This document shows, in pieces, positions 7,738-15,018 of a stretch of DNA of 64,000 nucleotides (the stretch's first letter is position 1; the number at the start of each line of letters is the position of its first letter). Made by a program: the position numbers and the translations under genes. Origin of the DNA: Bog-473 sp963717455 (GTDB lineage Bacteria; Actinomycetota; Acidimicrobiia; Acidimicrobiales; RAAP-2). The notes under the pieces were generated by a model. That model was not told where the DNA came from and did not search any database. It was given only the letters and a program-made list of their open reading frames with translations. The stretch is from contig OY970336.1 in assembly GCA_963717455.1 (NCBI GenBank), forward strand, positions 3,286,001 through 3,350,000. Direction: 5' to 3'.

Positions 7738-9030
7738 CTAATGGCTGATTCGCACGGTCAGGGCGTGGCTCGGCCCTGTGGGCTCGTGGAACGCATTTAC
7801 GGTCGAATTGCCAACGGCGATGCACACGTGCGGGCCGGGACAACTCACGGATACGAGAGCGTCATCGACCTCTGGAGGAGTCCGGAGGGACGGCGCTAGA
7901 TCCCATTGGCCCTTGGCTTCGAACTCGACGAGCGTCCCCCCGCGGAACTCGCCGGGGGCCGGTGTCCCGGAGTACGAGCCGACGGCCACGCAGGACCGTT
8001 TCTTGCCGCAGGCCACGGCCTCCAATGTGTTCGAGGATGCCGAGCTGTTAGGAGATGCGACGCTTCGCCAGGTCGAGCCATGGAGCGTGGCGATGTAGGT
8101 GCCCGCAGCGTTGGCGGTGCCGACAGTGCCGACTCCGACGCAGGGCGCACCGAGGCCGCAGGTGACCCCGTTGATCAGATGAGGAAGGGTAGTCAGTGGG
8201 GTCCAGGTCTGGCCCTGATTCACGAAACTCCGCCCTCCTCCGACGGCAACGCAGAAGCTCGGCACGCACGACACGGAGTTGGGCATGAACGGATCGAAGG
8301 AATTCGTCGGGACGACGATGGGCCCCATGGCCGACGATTCGGGGGTGGGCACGAGCGGTGCGAAGGACGCAACTTTCCAACCTGCGGACGTTTCGTTCCC
8401 GACCAGCCCCTCAACGGGCATGACCTCTCGCGGGTAACCGCTTCCGGCATCCCATCCGACGGCGGTACACCTTTTCGCGGAGAGGCAAGAAACCGCCTGA
8501 AGGACGTTCGCGTTGACCGGAAAATAGGGAGGACTCGGCGACGGAGTCACGGACCACGTCGCACCGTGCAGCTGCTCGATGAGCGGAGATGAGTTCACCT
8601 GGTCGCTGTTCACCTGCTGTCCGACCGCGACACATGCTGTTCTCGAGACGCAGTCGACTCCGTTGAGTTCGGCTTTGGCCGGGGCAGGTGCGGCCATCCT
8701 CGACCATCTCTGACCGTTGAAGCGCAAGATGACGGGCCTTCCGGCCGGCGCGTCCACCGCAGAGCGCAGAGCACCAACCGCGATACAAAACTTGGGATCG
8801 ACACAGCTCACCGATGACAGCTCAACGTTCTGTTTATCCCCATGGGACAGAGGCAGAGCGTGGACCTCCACCTCTGAGGATGCAGAGGGCTCGGCGCCTG
8901 TGGCACCGGGTGTTCCAATCGGAGAGGCCACGCATGCGGCCAATGCGGCTGCGCCGCTCAGTCCGGCGGCCATCCAATGGCGGCGGTATGCCCCATGCTT
9001 CGACAGCCTCGAACCCAGCACCGCCGTCAC
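7738..9030 (-). CDS. Lipoprotein with paired-cysteine AVG repeats
   Basis: A 430-aa exported protein. A hydrophobic N-terminal segment ends in AALAACVAS, a usable lipobox, so Cys near residue 33 would be lipidated. The mature part has about seven copies of a repeat with two Cys and a following glycine, for example SVSCVDPKFCIAVGALRS, SCLSAKRCTAVGWDA and SCPGPHVCIAVGNST. Such spaced strands suggest a beta-propeller stabilised by disulfides. The same repeat type occurs in the membrane protein at 9779-11098 and the secreted protein at 38231-40543. It is divergent from the sigma gene. Function unknown; a surface sensor or binding protein is possible. Confidence 0.7.
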   Translation of the reverse strand: MTAVLGSRLSKHGAYRRHWMAAGLSGAAALAACVASPIGTPGATGAEPSASSEVEVHALPLSHGDKQNVELSSVSCVDPKFCIAVGALRSAVDAPAGRPVILRFNGQRWSRMAAPAPAKAELNGVDCVSRTACVAVGQQVNSDQVNSSPLIEQLHGATWSVTPSPSPPYFPVNANVLQAVSCLSAKRCTAVGWDAGSGYPREVMPVEGLVGNETSAGWKVASFAPLVPTPESSAMGPIVVPTNSFDPFMPNSVSCVPSFCVAVGGGRSFVNQGQTWTPLTTLPHLINGVTCGLGAPCVGVGTVGTANAAGTYIATLHGSTWRSVASPNSSASSNTLEAVACGKKRSCVAVGSYSGTPAPGEFRGGTLVEFEAKGQWDLAPSLRTPPEVDDALVSVSCPGPHVCIAVGNSTVNAFHEPTGPSHALTVRISH

Positions 9031-9145
9031 GACGAGATGCTAGGCACGGACACGAACGCGTCGCCGTTCCGGGCGTTGATTCGGGGTCATCCTGGCATCA
9101 CCGACAAGGATCCGGGCGGGACACAGATCCGGCCTGAAGAAATCT

Positions 9146-9172
9146 GGAACCCGGGACCTCGCGAACGGGGTT
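9146..9172 (+). promoter_or_regulatory. Candidate ECF-type promoter upstream of the sigma gene
   Basis: GGAAC at 9146-9150 and GGTT at 9169-9172, separated by 18 bases, resemble the GGAAC/GTT boxes of many ECF sigma promoters. The site lies about 40 bases before the ATG at 9213, as expected for an autoregulated sigma factor. Seen by eye only. Confidence 0.35.
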
Positions 9173-9212
9173 TACATAGGTACCGGTGGTAGTGCGATCC
9201 AAACGGGGTTCC

Positions 9213-9785
9213 ATGGATTTGCTGGGTACGAGAAGGGCGAGGCGCGAGTTCGAAGCCTTCGTCTCGAGGAGCACAGGTCCGCTGTTTCGCTCGGGGTACC
9301 TGATGACCGCGGATGCGGCCGAAACCGAGGACCTGCTCCAGGAGACCTTTCTCAGAGTTGCGCGCCGCTGGCATCGGGTGCGCTCGATGGACCAGCCCCT
9401 CGCCTACGCCCGTCGGATCCTGGTCAACCTCGTCCTCGACGGTGCCCGAGCCCGAGCCCGGCGCGGCGAGGAGCTCGGCACTTCAGAGGAGGTCACAGAG
9501 GTTGTCGACCAGGGGTCGGTCCGCGTGCTCAGCGGCATCGATGACCAAGCGGCGTTCAAGTGGGCCTTGGCCGCCCTGCCGCCCCGACAACGCGCCGTCC
9601 TCGTCTTGCGCTACTGGGACGATCTTCCGGAGGCAGAAGTAGCGGGCGTGCTCGAGTGCCCGATCGGCACCGTGAAGAGCAGTGCCGCCCGAGGCGTGGC
9701 GGAGCTCCGTCGGATGCTCGGACGCCGAGAAGACACCCATCCGGCACGTGCGCGCGCCGACATCCGGGAGAACCACTCATGCTGA
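9213..9785 (+). CDS. ECF sigma factor, SigE-like actinobacterial family
   Basis: A 190-aa RNA polymerase sigma factor. Region 2 is seen in FEAFVSRSTGPLFRSGYLM and EDLLQETFLRVARRW. Region 4 is in ALAALPPRQRAVLVLRYWDD followed by a helix-turn-helix (EAEVAGVLECPIGTVKSSAA). I start at the ATG 9213, giving the family's usual N-terminus (MDLLGTRRARREFEAFV); a GTG at 9186 would add nine residues. The stop overlaps the next gene by 7 bases, the typical layout of a sigma with its cognate membrane regulator. It probably drives its own operon. Confidence 0.88.
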   Translation: MDLLGTRRARREFEAFVSRSTGPLFRSGYLMTADAAETEDLLQETFLRVARRWHRVRSMDQPLAYARRILVNLVLDGARARARRGEELGTSEEVTEVVDQGSVRVLSGIDDQAAFKWALAALPPRQRAVLVLRYWDDLPEAEVAGVLECPIGTVKSSAARGVAELRRMLGRREDTHPARARADIRENHSC

Positions 9786-11098
9786 ACCCTCAACTCGAAC
9801 GAGAGCTCCGAGAGGAGTTCGCCCACGCGGGCCGAAGCATCGATGTCCCAGACGGCCTGGCCGAGCGGCTGGTGGCGCACCGAGGTCCGCGCCGGCCCAG
9901 GCGGCGTTTGCTCGTGAGCGCGGGCGGCCTGGCTCTGCTCCTCGTCGTCGCTCTGCTCGTCGGACTCCTGGTCGTCGGAAACGGTCCGATCCTGAGTTCG
10001 GGGAACGCCTTGCAGCGGCATCTGAAGCTGCGCCTCGTCGACGATGAAGTCGCCCTGGTGAGTAACGCCTCGTTGGCGACGGCGGCCACGATCTCGGCCG
10101 TCTCCTGCTCTTCGGCCAATGACTGCATTGCCGTCGGCGCGGCGACGACCAGATCGCCCTCCGGGTTCGCCGCGACGACCGCCGATGGTGGGACGAGCTG
10201 GGACGAACAGCCTCTGCCGACAGATGTCACCAGCCTTGCCGCGCTCTCCTGCTCGAGCGCCCAAAAGTGCGTGGCGGTCGGCAGCGACACCAGCGGCGGC
10301 GCGCTTTTGGGCACGTCCGACGGGGGTCAGAGCTGGAGCCTCCTTGCGCTACCGGGCGGCGTGACCTCACTCACATCCGTCTCGTGTGGAGCCGATCGGT
10401 GTTGGGCCGTCGGCTCGGGGAACAGCGGAGCGATGCTGGTGAGCGGCCGGGCGGACGCGTCATGGGCGTCCGTCTCGATTCCCAACGACGTGACTTCCCT
10501 CTCGGCGGTCGGCTGCACCGCTGGCGCGGGTTCACCGACCTGTATGGCGGTCGGATCCGGTGACTCCGGACCGGTCGTGCTCGTAAGCATCTCGGGGGCT
10601 CCATGGGCCGCGTCGGCTGCGCCCCCGGGCGCGCGCGACCTGGCCTCGGCGGCTTGCACCAACTCGTCTGCTCCGGTCTGCACCACCCTCGTCCAGGAGG
10701 GCAACTACTGGGTCGAAGCAAGCCGCTTCGTGGGGGTGGCGGGACAAGCGGGCGACTGGCGCGTGCCACAACTGCTCGGCGGCGGGACGGTGGCCACGGG
10801 CACGGTGTTAGGGGGTGTGTCGACGTGTATTTCGGTTGGCGGACCGTCGTGCACGCCGTCGAATGCGGATCTGGTCGACACGGTGACCTCGGTGATCGCG
10901 GACATCGGAGGGCAGCCCAGCACCCCCGGGTCGTTGAACGACTCGCTGACGTCTGGCTACATTGCATCCCAACCGTCCTTCTCGCAGCCCGCCCCGTCCT
11001 CGTCGCCGCAACCACTCTCACCCGTGTGGTACCTAGGCATCTCACCGAACGGGCTGAGCGCGAACGAGGTGCTCGCTCCGGCACAACGCCTGTCCTAG
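9779..11098 (+). CDS. Membrane-anchored putative anti-sigma/sensor with AVG repeats
   Basis: A 439-aa single-pass protein. About 40 cytoplasmic residues (LERELREEFAHAGRSIDVPD ...) precede a basic stretch and one transmembrane helix (LLVSAGGLALLLVVALLVGL, residues about 42-62). Outside follow several repeats of the paired-Cys type (SCSSANDCIAVGAAT, SCSSAQKCVAVGSDT, SCGADRCWAVGSGN), some with TSDGGQSW-like BNR turns. Its ATG lies within the end of the sigma gene, so the two are coupled. By position it is the sigma factor's partner, and the outer repeat domain would be the sensing part. No classical zinc anti-sigma motif is visible, so the regulatory role is inferred. Confidence 0.65.
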   Translation: MLNPQLERELREEFAHAGRSIDVPDGLAERLVAHRGPRRPRRRLLVSAGGLALLLVVALLVGLLVVGNGPILSSGNALQRHLKLRLVDDEVALVSNASLATAATISAVSCSSANDCIAVGAATTRSPSGFAATTADGGTSWDEQPLPTDVTSLAALSCSSAQKCVAVGSDTSGGALLGTSDGGQSWSLLALPGGVTSLTSVSCGADRCWAVGSGNSGAMLVSGRADASWASVSIPNDVTSLSAVGCTAGAGSPTCMAVGSGDSGPVVLVSISGAPWAASAAPPGARDLASAACTNSSAPVCTTLVQEGNYWVEASRFVGVAGQAGDWRVPQLLGGGTVATGTVLGGVSTCISVGGPSCTPSNADLVDTVTSVIADIGGQPSTPGSLNDSLTSGYIASQPSFSQPAPSSSPQPLSPVWYLGISPNGLSANEVLAPAQRLS

Positions 11099-11176
11099 AC
11101 ACATTCGGCCCATTCGTTCGCGACTGTGCAATTCAACTCGGTCCGTTCCGGCAGGACACGACTCTCGCCGGGCGTC

Positions 11177-11224
11177 CTCAGCTTGCTTAGCTGAGAACTC
11201 CAACCGCCCTTCAGAAGCGGCTGG
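11177..11224. terminator. Two hairpins between convergent genes
   Basis: CTCAGC-TTGCTTA-GCTGAG (11177-11195) is followed by CCAACCGC/GCGGCTGG (11200-11224, one mismatch). They lie between a gene ending at 11098 and one ending at 11296, where a two-way terminator is expected. No long T run follows. The first hairpin recurs at 13925. The remaining gap (11099-11176, 11225-11295) holds nothing recognisable. Confidence 0.4.
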
Positions 11225-11295
11225 CGTTTCGCTGCTCTTGGGGTGACGGGCCGGCCTTCAGCTTGTTGTCTCGCTGTGCAACGCCGGTCGAGAAC

Positions 11296-12132
11296 TCAGT
11301 TGGGGATCATCTGGAAACTCGTCCCAGACGAGTTGCTCGTCCCCTTCAGTTGGAACGCGCTTGGTCGAACCGACGGGCTGTATCGGAGGAGCTCGACACC
11401 CGAGAAGTAATCGTCGGGCCAACCGTGCTCGCTGACGAGCACACCGTTTCGGTCGATGCACATCGTGACCGGTGAGCCCAGAAACTTGGCCGCTACCTTC
11501 AAGCAGTCGAGATCCCCGAAGTGCGAGCTGTGCGAGGGAAACGTCGAGACGTGCTCGACTTCGTTCCCGGGCTGCCGTGCCTCCAGAAACAGCCAACCTT
11601 GAGATCGAATGTCAAGGGGGATGAACGGTTCCACCGAGAGCGCATAGCCAATGCTCCCGTGATAGGTGCCAGGTCCGCTACACGACCACGCCGGAATCCC
11701 GAATGCGCGCCAGCAATCCCACGACGAGAGGCCTCGCTGAACCCATTGTGAAGAGAAGCCGCTCTGAGCCTCGAAGACATACGACCACGTTCCAGAACCA
11801 GGATTGAGGCTAGGAGGCGGTTTTCGTTGCGCCACTTCGACAATCCCAGTGCGCGTACCTGTGATCTGATACCAAGCAGTGAACGACCGCATCGCTCCTT
11901 TGTCAGCCCGTTGGACGAAACGTGCGATGGGCGTTGGCAATGGAGTGCTGCCTCGCGGAGGCGTGGTGGTGCCACGTTCAGCAAGCAACAGTCCGACTCC
12001 AACACAGAGCATCACGATCGCCGCGATCGATCCGCGCCGCCGGCGACGCCGTTGCCTCGCCTCTTTGAAGAGGACCTCGACGGCGGGAGATATCGGGTCG
12101 AGGACGCGATGGTTCCGATCGGTCAGCGTCAC
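11296..12132 (-). CDS. Membrane-anchored hypothetical protein, 278 aa
   Basis: A GTG start gives a short cytoplasmic segment with EVLFKEARQRRRRRRG, then one transmembrane helix (SIAAIVMLCVGVGLLLAE, residues about 36-53) and an extracytoplasmic domain. The outer domain contains several Cys (WDCWRAFGIPAWSC, LDCLKVAAKF, VTMCIDRNG). No known family is recognised. The VLFKEARQRRRRRR motif is shared with the otherwise dissimilar protein at 12552-13850, the two flanking a GntR gene. The start is 35 bases from the divergent GntR start, so both promoters overlap. Confidence 0.65.
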   Translation of the reverse strand: MTLTDRNHRVLDPISPAVEVLFKEARQRRRRRRGSIAAIVMLCVGVGLLLAERGTTTPPRGSTPLPTPIARFVQRADKGAMRSFTAWYQITGTRTGIVEVAQRKPPPSLNPGSGTWSYVFEAQSGFSSQWVQRGLSSWDCWRAFGIPAWSCSGPGTYHGSIGYALSVEPFIPLDIRSQGWLFLEARQPGNEVEHVSTFPSHSSHFGDLDCLKVAAKFLGSPVTMCIDRNGVLVSEHGWPDDYFSGVELLRYSPSVRPSAFQLKGTSNSSGTSFQMIPN

Positions 12133-12167
12133 GCGGGGGCTTCCAATCGGTCCGGCATAGACCTACT

Positions 12168-12527
12168 ATGACTAGGACCATGCTGACTGTCAACATCGAC
12201 CGGGATGAGCCCATCGCCCTTCACGACCAGGTGGCTGCCGAGATCCGCCGGGCCATCGCCGAGGGCGAGGCCGTTCCGGGCGACCGGCTCCCCTTGGCCA
12301 AGGACATCGCCGCCGTCCTCGGGGTCAACAAGAACACCGTCTTGCGTGCCATGCACATCCTTCGTGACGAGGGGCTCCTCGAGTTCACCCGAGGCCGGGG
12401 CATCACCGTCTTGGGCACACCTCAACGAGGCGCTGTTCTGAATCGTGCTCACGAGCTCGTGGACTTCGCCAGGCGTCACGGTTACCGGCGTGAGGATGTG
12501 ATCGAGATGATCGCGGGGCTGCCTTGA
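12168..12527 (+). CDS. Short GntR-family (YtrA-like) transcriptional regulator
   Basis: A 119-aa protein with the winged helix-turn-helix of the GntR family and almost no effector domain. IALHDQVAAEIRRAIAEGE and GDRLPLAKDIAAVLGVNKNT are followed by VLRAMHILRDEGLLEFTRG, the standard order. The short tail (RAHELVDFARRHGYRREDVI) is like that of YtrA-type regulators, which usually control ABC transporters or envelope genes. It starts at ATG 12168, with another ATG at 12180. It lies between two membrane-anchored proteins sharing an N-terminal motif and could regulate both. Confidence 0.85.
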   Translation: MTRTMLTVNIDRDEPIALHDQVAAEIRRAIAEGEAVPGDRLPLAKDIAAVLGVNKNTVLRAMHILRDEGLLEFTRGRGITVLGTPQRGAVLNRAHELVDFARRHGYRREDVIEMIAGLP

Positions 12528-12551
12528 TTCTTTCGCACGAAGGTCAGCGAG

Positions 12552-13850
12552 GTGGTCGGCTTGGCCCTCCTTGACCGTCCTCCGCTCCATGAACCCGCCG
12601 ACGCAGAAGCCCTCTTCAAAGAGGCACGTCGGCGCCGTCGTCGTCGGCGCCTCGTCGCAGGGGCCATCTTCATCGCACTCGCGGCTGGTTTGGCACTCGG
12701 GCTCTCCATGGCGCAGGGCAACGGGAACGGTGGCGGCCGCAGCGTCTCTCACCCCGGGCATGGACGAAGCCCAAGCAACCTCACCACTGGGCCGGGCACT
12801 CCAGCCGGCTCTTCGCTCTCGGCAGCGCTCCCGAAGGGCTACCGGTTCAGCCAGCTCCTGACGGAGAAGGGCCACCTCTATCTCGCCGGTGAGGTCGCCA
12901 GCGTGAGCAATCGCAGCAGTAGGTCGACGCCGTGCGCGCTCGCCCCGGTCAGCCCGAAGACGCTCCGGATCGGCAGAGCTGTACACGGGAATTGTGACAA
13001 TCCCGCCATGACTGGCCGACTCGTCGCCCCAGTCAATTCGGTGACTGAGAGCTACAGCAGCGCGCAGATATCGATTGCCGTACTCAATCCGCGGACCGGC
13101 TCGTACAGCACGGGGGCACCCGTCATGACCTATTCGCCCAGTTCGACGGCTTCGCCCGTCTACGCCTACAGCGGGAACTGGGTTTGGCTCTACGACGTCG
13201 CAACGACAGCCGGCTCGCAGCTGCTCCAGATCAACGCCCGGACAGGCGCTGTCGTCGAGACGATCGCGGCCCCGCAGCTCTTCGATCCTCTGATGGCGGC
13301 GAACGACGACGGACTCTGGCTGGCCAACTCGTTCAAGGGAAGCCCTGCCCCCTACGTCCTCTACCACGCGATTCCGGGAGATTCACAGCTGACAGGGGTC
13401 GTGCCGGGACCGAATCTTCACGCGTACTGGCTCAACGCCAGTGGCAACCATGTCTGGCTGGGTTCCGGGTTCCTCCCGACGGCGCAGACGTTGTGGCGCT
13501 TTGACGGAACGGATGCCACGATCGGGTTGGACACTCCGATCACAGGGTTTCAGCCATTTGGCCAAGTCGTTGGCGACGAATCCGCCGGCCTGTGGACGGT
13601 AGTTGCAGATCCACCATTGGGGACGAGCGCCACTGGGCAGTCACGGGGGAAACCACTGGCTGTCATTCGGATCAATGCCAGCACCGGGAGCCAACAGGTG
13701 ATGGCGCGGGGTCCCGCGGTGCCTGCCCTCGAAGAAGAGGTTGGACTTAGCGCGGGGGAATCGATCCTCTACCACGGGTCGTTCTTCGTGCTTCAGCCAT
13801 CTACGCAGTTGTCGGAGGGGTTTACGCGTTTGGTCCGAGTCACGCCGTAG
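12552..13850 (+). CDS. Membrane-anchored hypothetical protein, 432 aa
   Basis: GTG start, 24 bases after the GntR stop, so probably the same transcript. The N-terminus has DAEALFKEARRRRRRRRLV and then one membrane helix (GAIFIALAAGLALGLSMAQ, residues about 37-55). A Gly/Ser/Thr-rich linker and a large extracytoplasmic domain follow. That domain has blade-like segments (GNWVWLYDVATTAGSQLLQI, DDGLWLANSF, HVWLGSGFLP, SAGLWTVVADP) resembling a beta-propeller. Function unknown; the W/L-rich repeats suggest a ligand-binding sensor under GntR control. Confidence 0.65.
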   Translation: MVGLALLDRPPLHEPADAEALFKEARRRRRRRRLVAGAIFIALAAGLALGLSMAQGNGNGGGRSVSHPGHGRSPSNLTTGPGTPAGSSLSAALPKGYRFSQLLTEKGHLYLAGEVASVSNRSSRSTPCALAPVSPKTLRIGRAVHGNCDNPAMTGRLVAPVNSVTESYSSAQISIAVLNPRTGSYSTGAPVMTYSPSSTASPVYAYSGNWVWLYDVATTAGSQLLQINARTGAVVETIAAPQLFDPLMAANDDGLWLANSFKGSPAPYVLYHAIPGDSQLTGVVPGPNLHAYWLNASGNHVWLGSGFLPTAQTLWRFDGTDATIGLDTPITGFQPFGQVVGDESAGLWTVVADPPLGTSATGQSRGKPLAVIRINASTGSQQVMARGPAVPALEEEVGLSAGESILYHGSFFVLQPSTQLSEGFTRLVRVTP

Positions 13851-13924
13851 AGGTCCGGAGGTCTGGCTCAGGGGAGGCCCTCCTGTGGCCACTGCCGACT
13901 CCCAGGGGTCGGTCGAGGCGCTCA

Positions 13925-13943
13925 CTCAGCTTGCACAGCTGAG
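13925..13943. repeat. Hairpin repeated from 11177
   Basis: CTCAGC-TTGCACA-GCTGAG matches the hairpin at 11177-11195 with only loop differences; GACTC/AACTC also follows in both. It lies in the gap between the convergent ends at 13850 and 14071, so it may be a small dispersed repeat used as a terminator. The rest of 13851-14070 holds nothing recognisable. Confidence 0.4.
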
Positions 13944-14070
13944 GACTCAGACCCAATCTTTCCAATTGCCCCCCCGTTTCCGAGACAGTCGAGGCGCCCA
14001 CACCCCGTGGTGGGAGACAGCCCGAAGTTGCAACGTTGGTCCACGATGTCGGGTTATCCGTGCGGACCAG

Positions 14071-14955
14071 CTATGGAGAGTCGCTGGTTCCTCGTTGGCG
14101 TTCAGCTTTGTAATCGAAGTAGCGCGAGATTTCTCCGACGAACTTGGTCTTGTGAAACCGCCATCCGGGATTCACGTCGAAGACGTTGATGAACAGGTCC
14201 CCTGTAAATGCCGGCCCGATTCCCTCGAACACGAGCGCGAGGATGACGTCGTAGCTTTGTGCAACGAGACGATTGAACGCCTCTAGGGTTGCCGAACTCT
14301 CGAACCCGCTGTACTCGCCACGCTCAGCCCTCCGAAGTTGTTCGTCCAACTGCCTCTTCGATGGGTGCGTATAGCCACTCAGGTTCCCGAAAGCACTATG
14401 TGCTGTCGCTTTCAACAACTTGGGCTCAGCGAGCATTCGAATGACAAGATCATCTACAGGGTCAACAGATGACCTCGGTACCTTGGTTGATTCGTTTAGG
14501 AACGCCAGCCGGTCCTCGAGCGGCGCGCTTTCGGCGAACCGTTGGTCGACGAAAACATGCTTGACGACAGCCTCCAGGAGGTATCGCAACTCACGCCGAC
14601 CAACGTTGAAGACGCCTTGGCGGGCAAGGGCGAAAATGGCAATTGAGGATTCCAGGACGTCGTCTACGAAACGGTGAAGCAACCAATTGTTCGACTCGGG
14701 GTGTCGGGTGAAGGCAATCGCCGCGGAACGGATCGCCAGGATGAAGTCCTGCGTGAGTCGGTCGAGGGTCATCTGCTGGGCGACGTATTGCTCGTCCTCG
14801 GCAGTCGACTGCCATTCGATCATTCGCTGTTCGAGCGCTTCGCTAAGAGCCCGAAACGGATCGTCCGAGGCTGGCATTCCGTCGGTCACGACGCTGAGTC
14901 TCTCAAACGCGTCGATTCCGGCGCTCCGAGTAGGACCAGTGAGAGGTGGCGTCAT
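14071..14955 (-). CDS. Hypothetical alpha-helical protein, 294 aa
   Basis: No family is assigned. The sequence is strongly helical with no signal peptide or membrane segment (LTQDFILAIRSAAIAFTRHP, RELRYLLEAVVKHVFVDQRF, AFGNLSGYTHPSKRQLDEQL). Conserved-looking HP and RYLLEA elements resemble uncharacterised DUF proteins often found in mobile DNA. ATG 14955 is chosen; the frame continues to a TTG at 14991 that lies in the GGTTAGCA repeats. It is transcribed in the same direction as the relaxase and starts 64 bases after its stop, so it may be part of the same mobile-element operon. Confidence 0.6.
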   Translation of the reverse strand: MTPPLTGPTRSAGIDAFERLSVVTDGMPASDDPFRALSEALEQRMIEWQSTAEDEQYVAQQMTLDRLTQDFILAIRSAAIAFTRHPESNNWLLHRFVDDVLESSIAIFALARQGVFNVGRRELRYLLEAVVKHVFVDQRFAESAPLEDRLAFLNESTKVPRSSVDPVDDLVIRMLAEPKLLKATAHSAFGNLSGYTHPSKRQLDEQLRRAERGEYSGFESSATLEAFNRLVAQSYDVILALVFEGIGPAFTGDLFINVFDVNPGWRFHKTKFVGEISRYFDYKAERQRGTSDSP

Positions 14956-14982
14956 GCGTGGCCTGTAGCGCCGTTCGGAGCG

Positions 14983-15001
14983 GGTTAGCAAACGGTTAGC
15001 A
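14983..15001. repeat. Two GGTTAGCA direct repeats
   Basis: GGTTAGCA occurs at 14983-14990 and 14994-15001, exactly 11 bases apart, about one helical turn. The pair lies between the relaxase stop and the next gene. It could be a protein-binding site; with only two copies this is tentative. Confidence 0.35.
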
Positions 15002-15018
15002 GCCGACCCGAATTCAAC

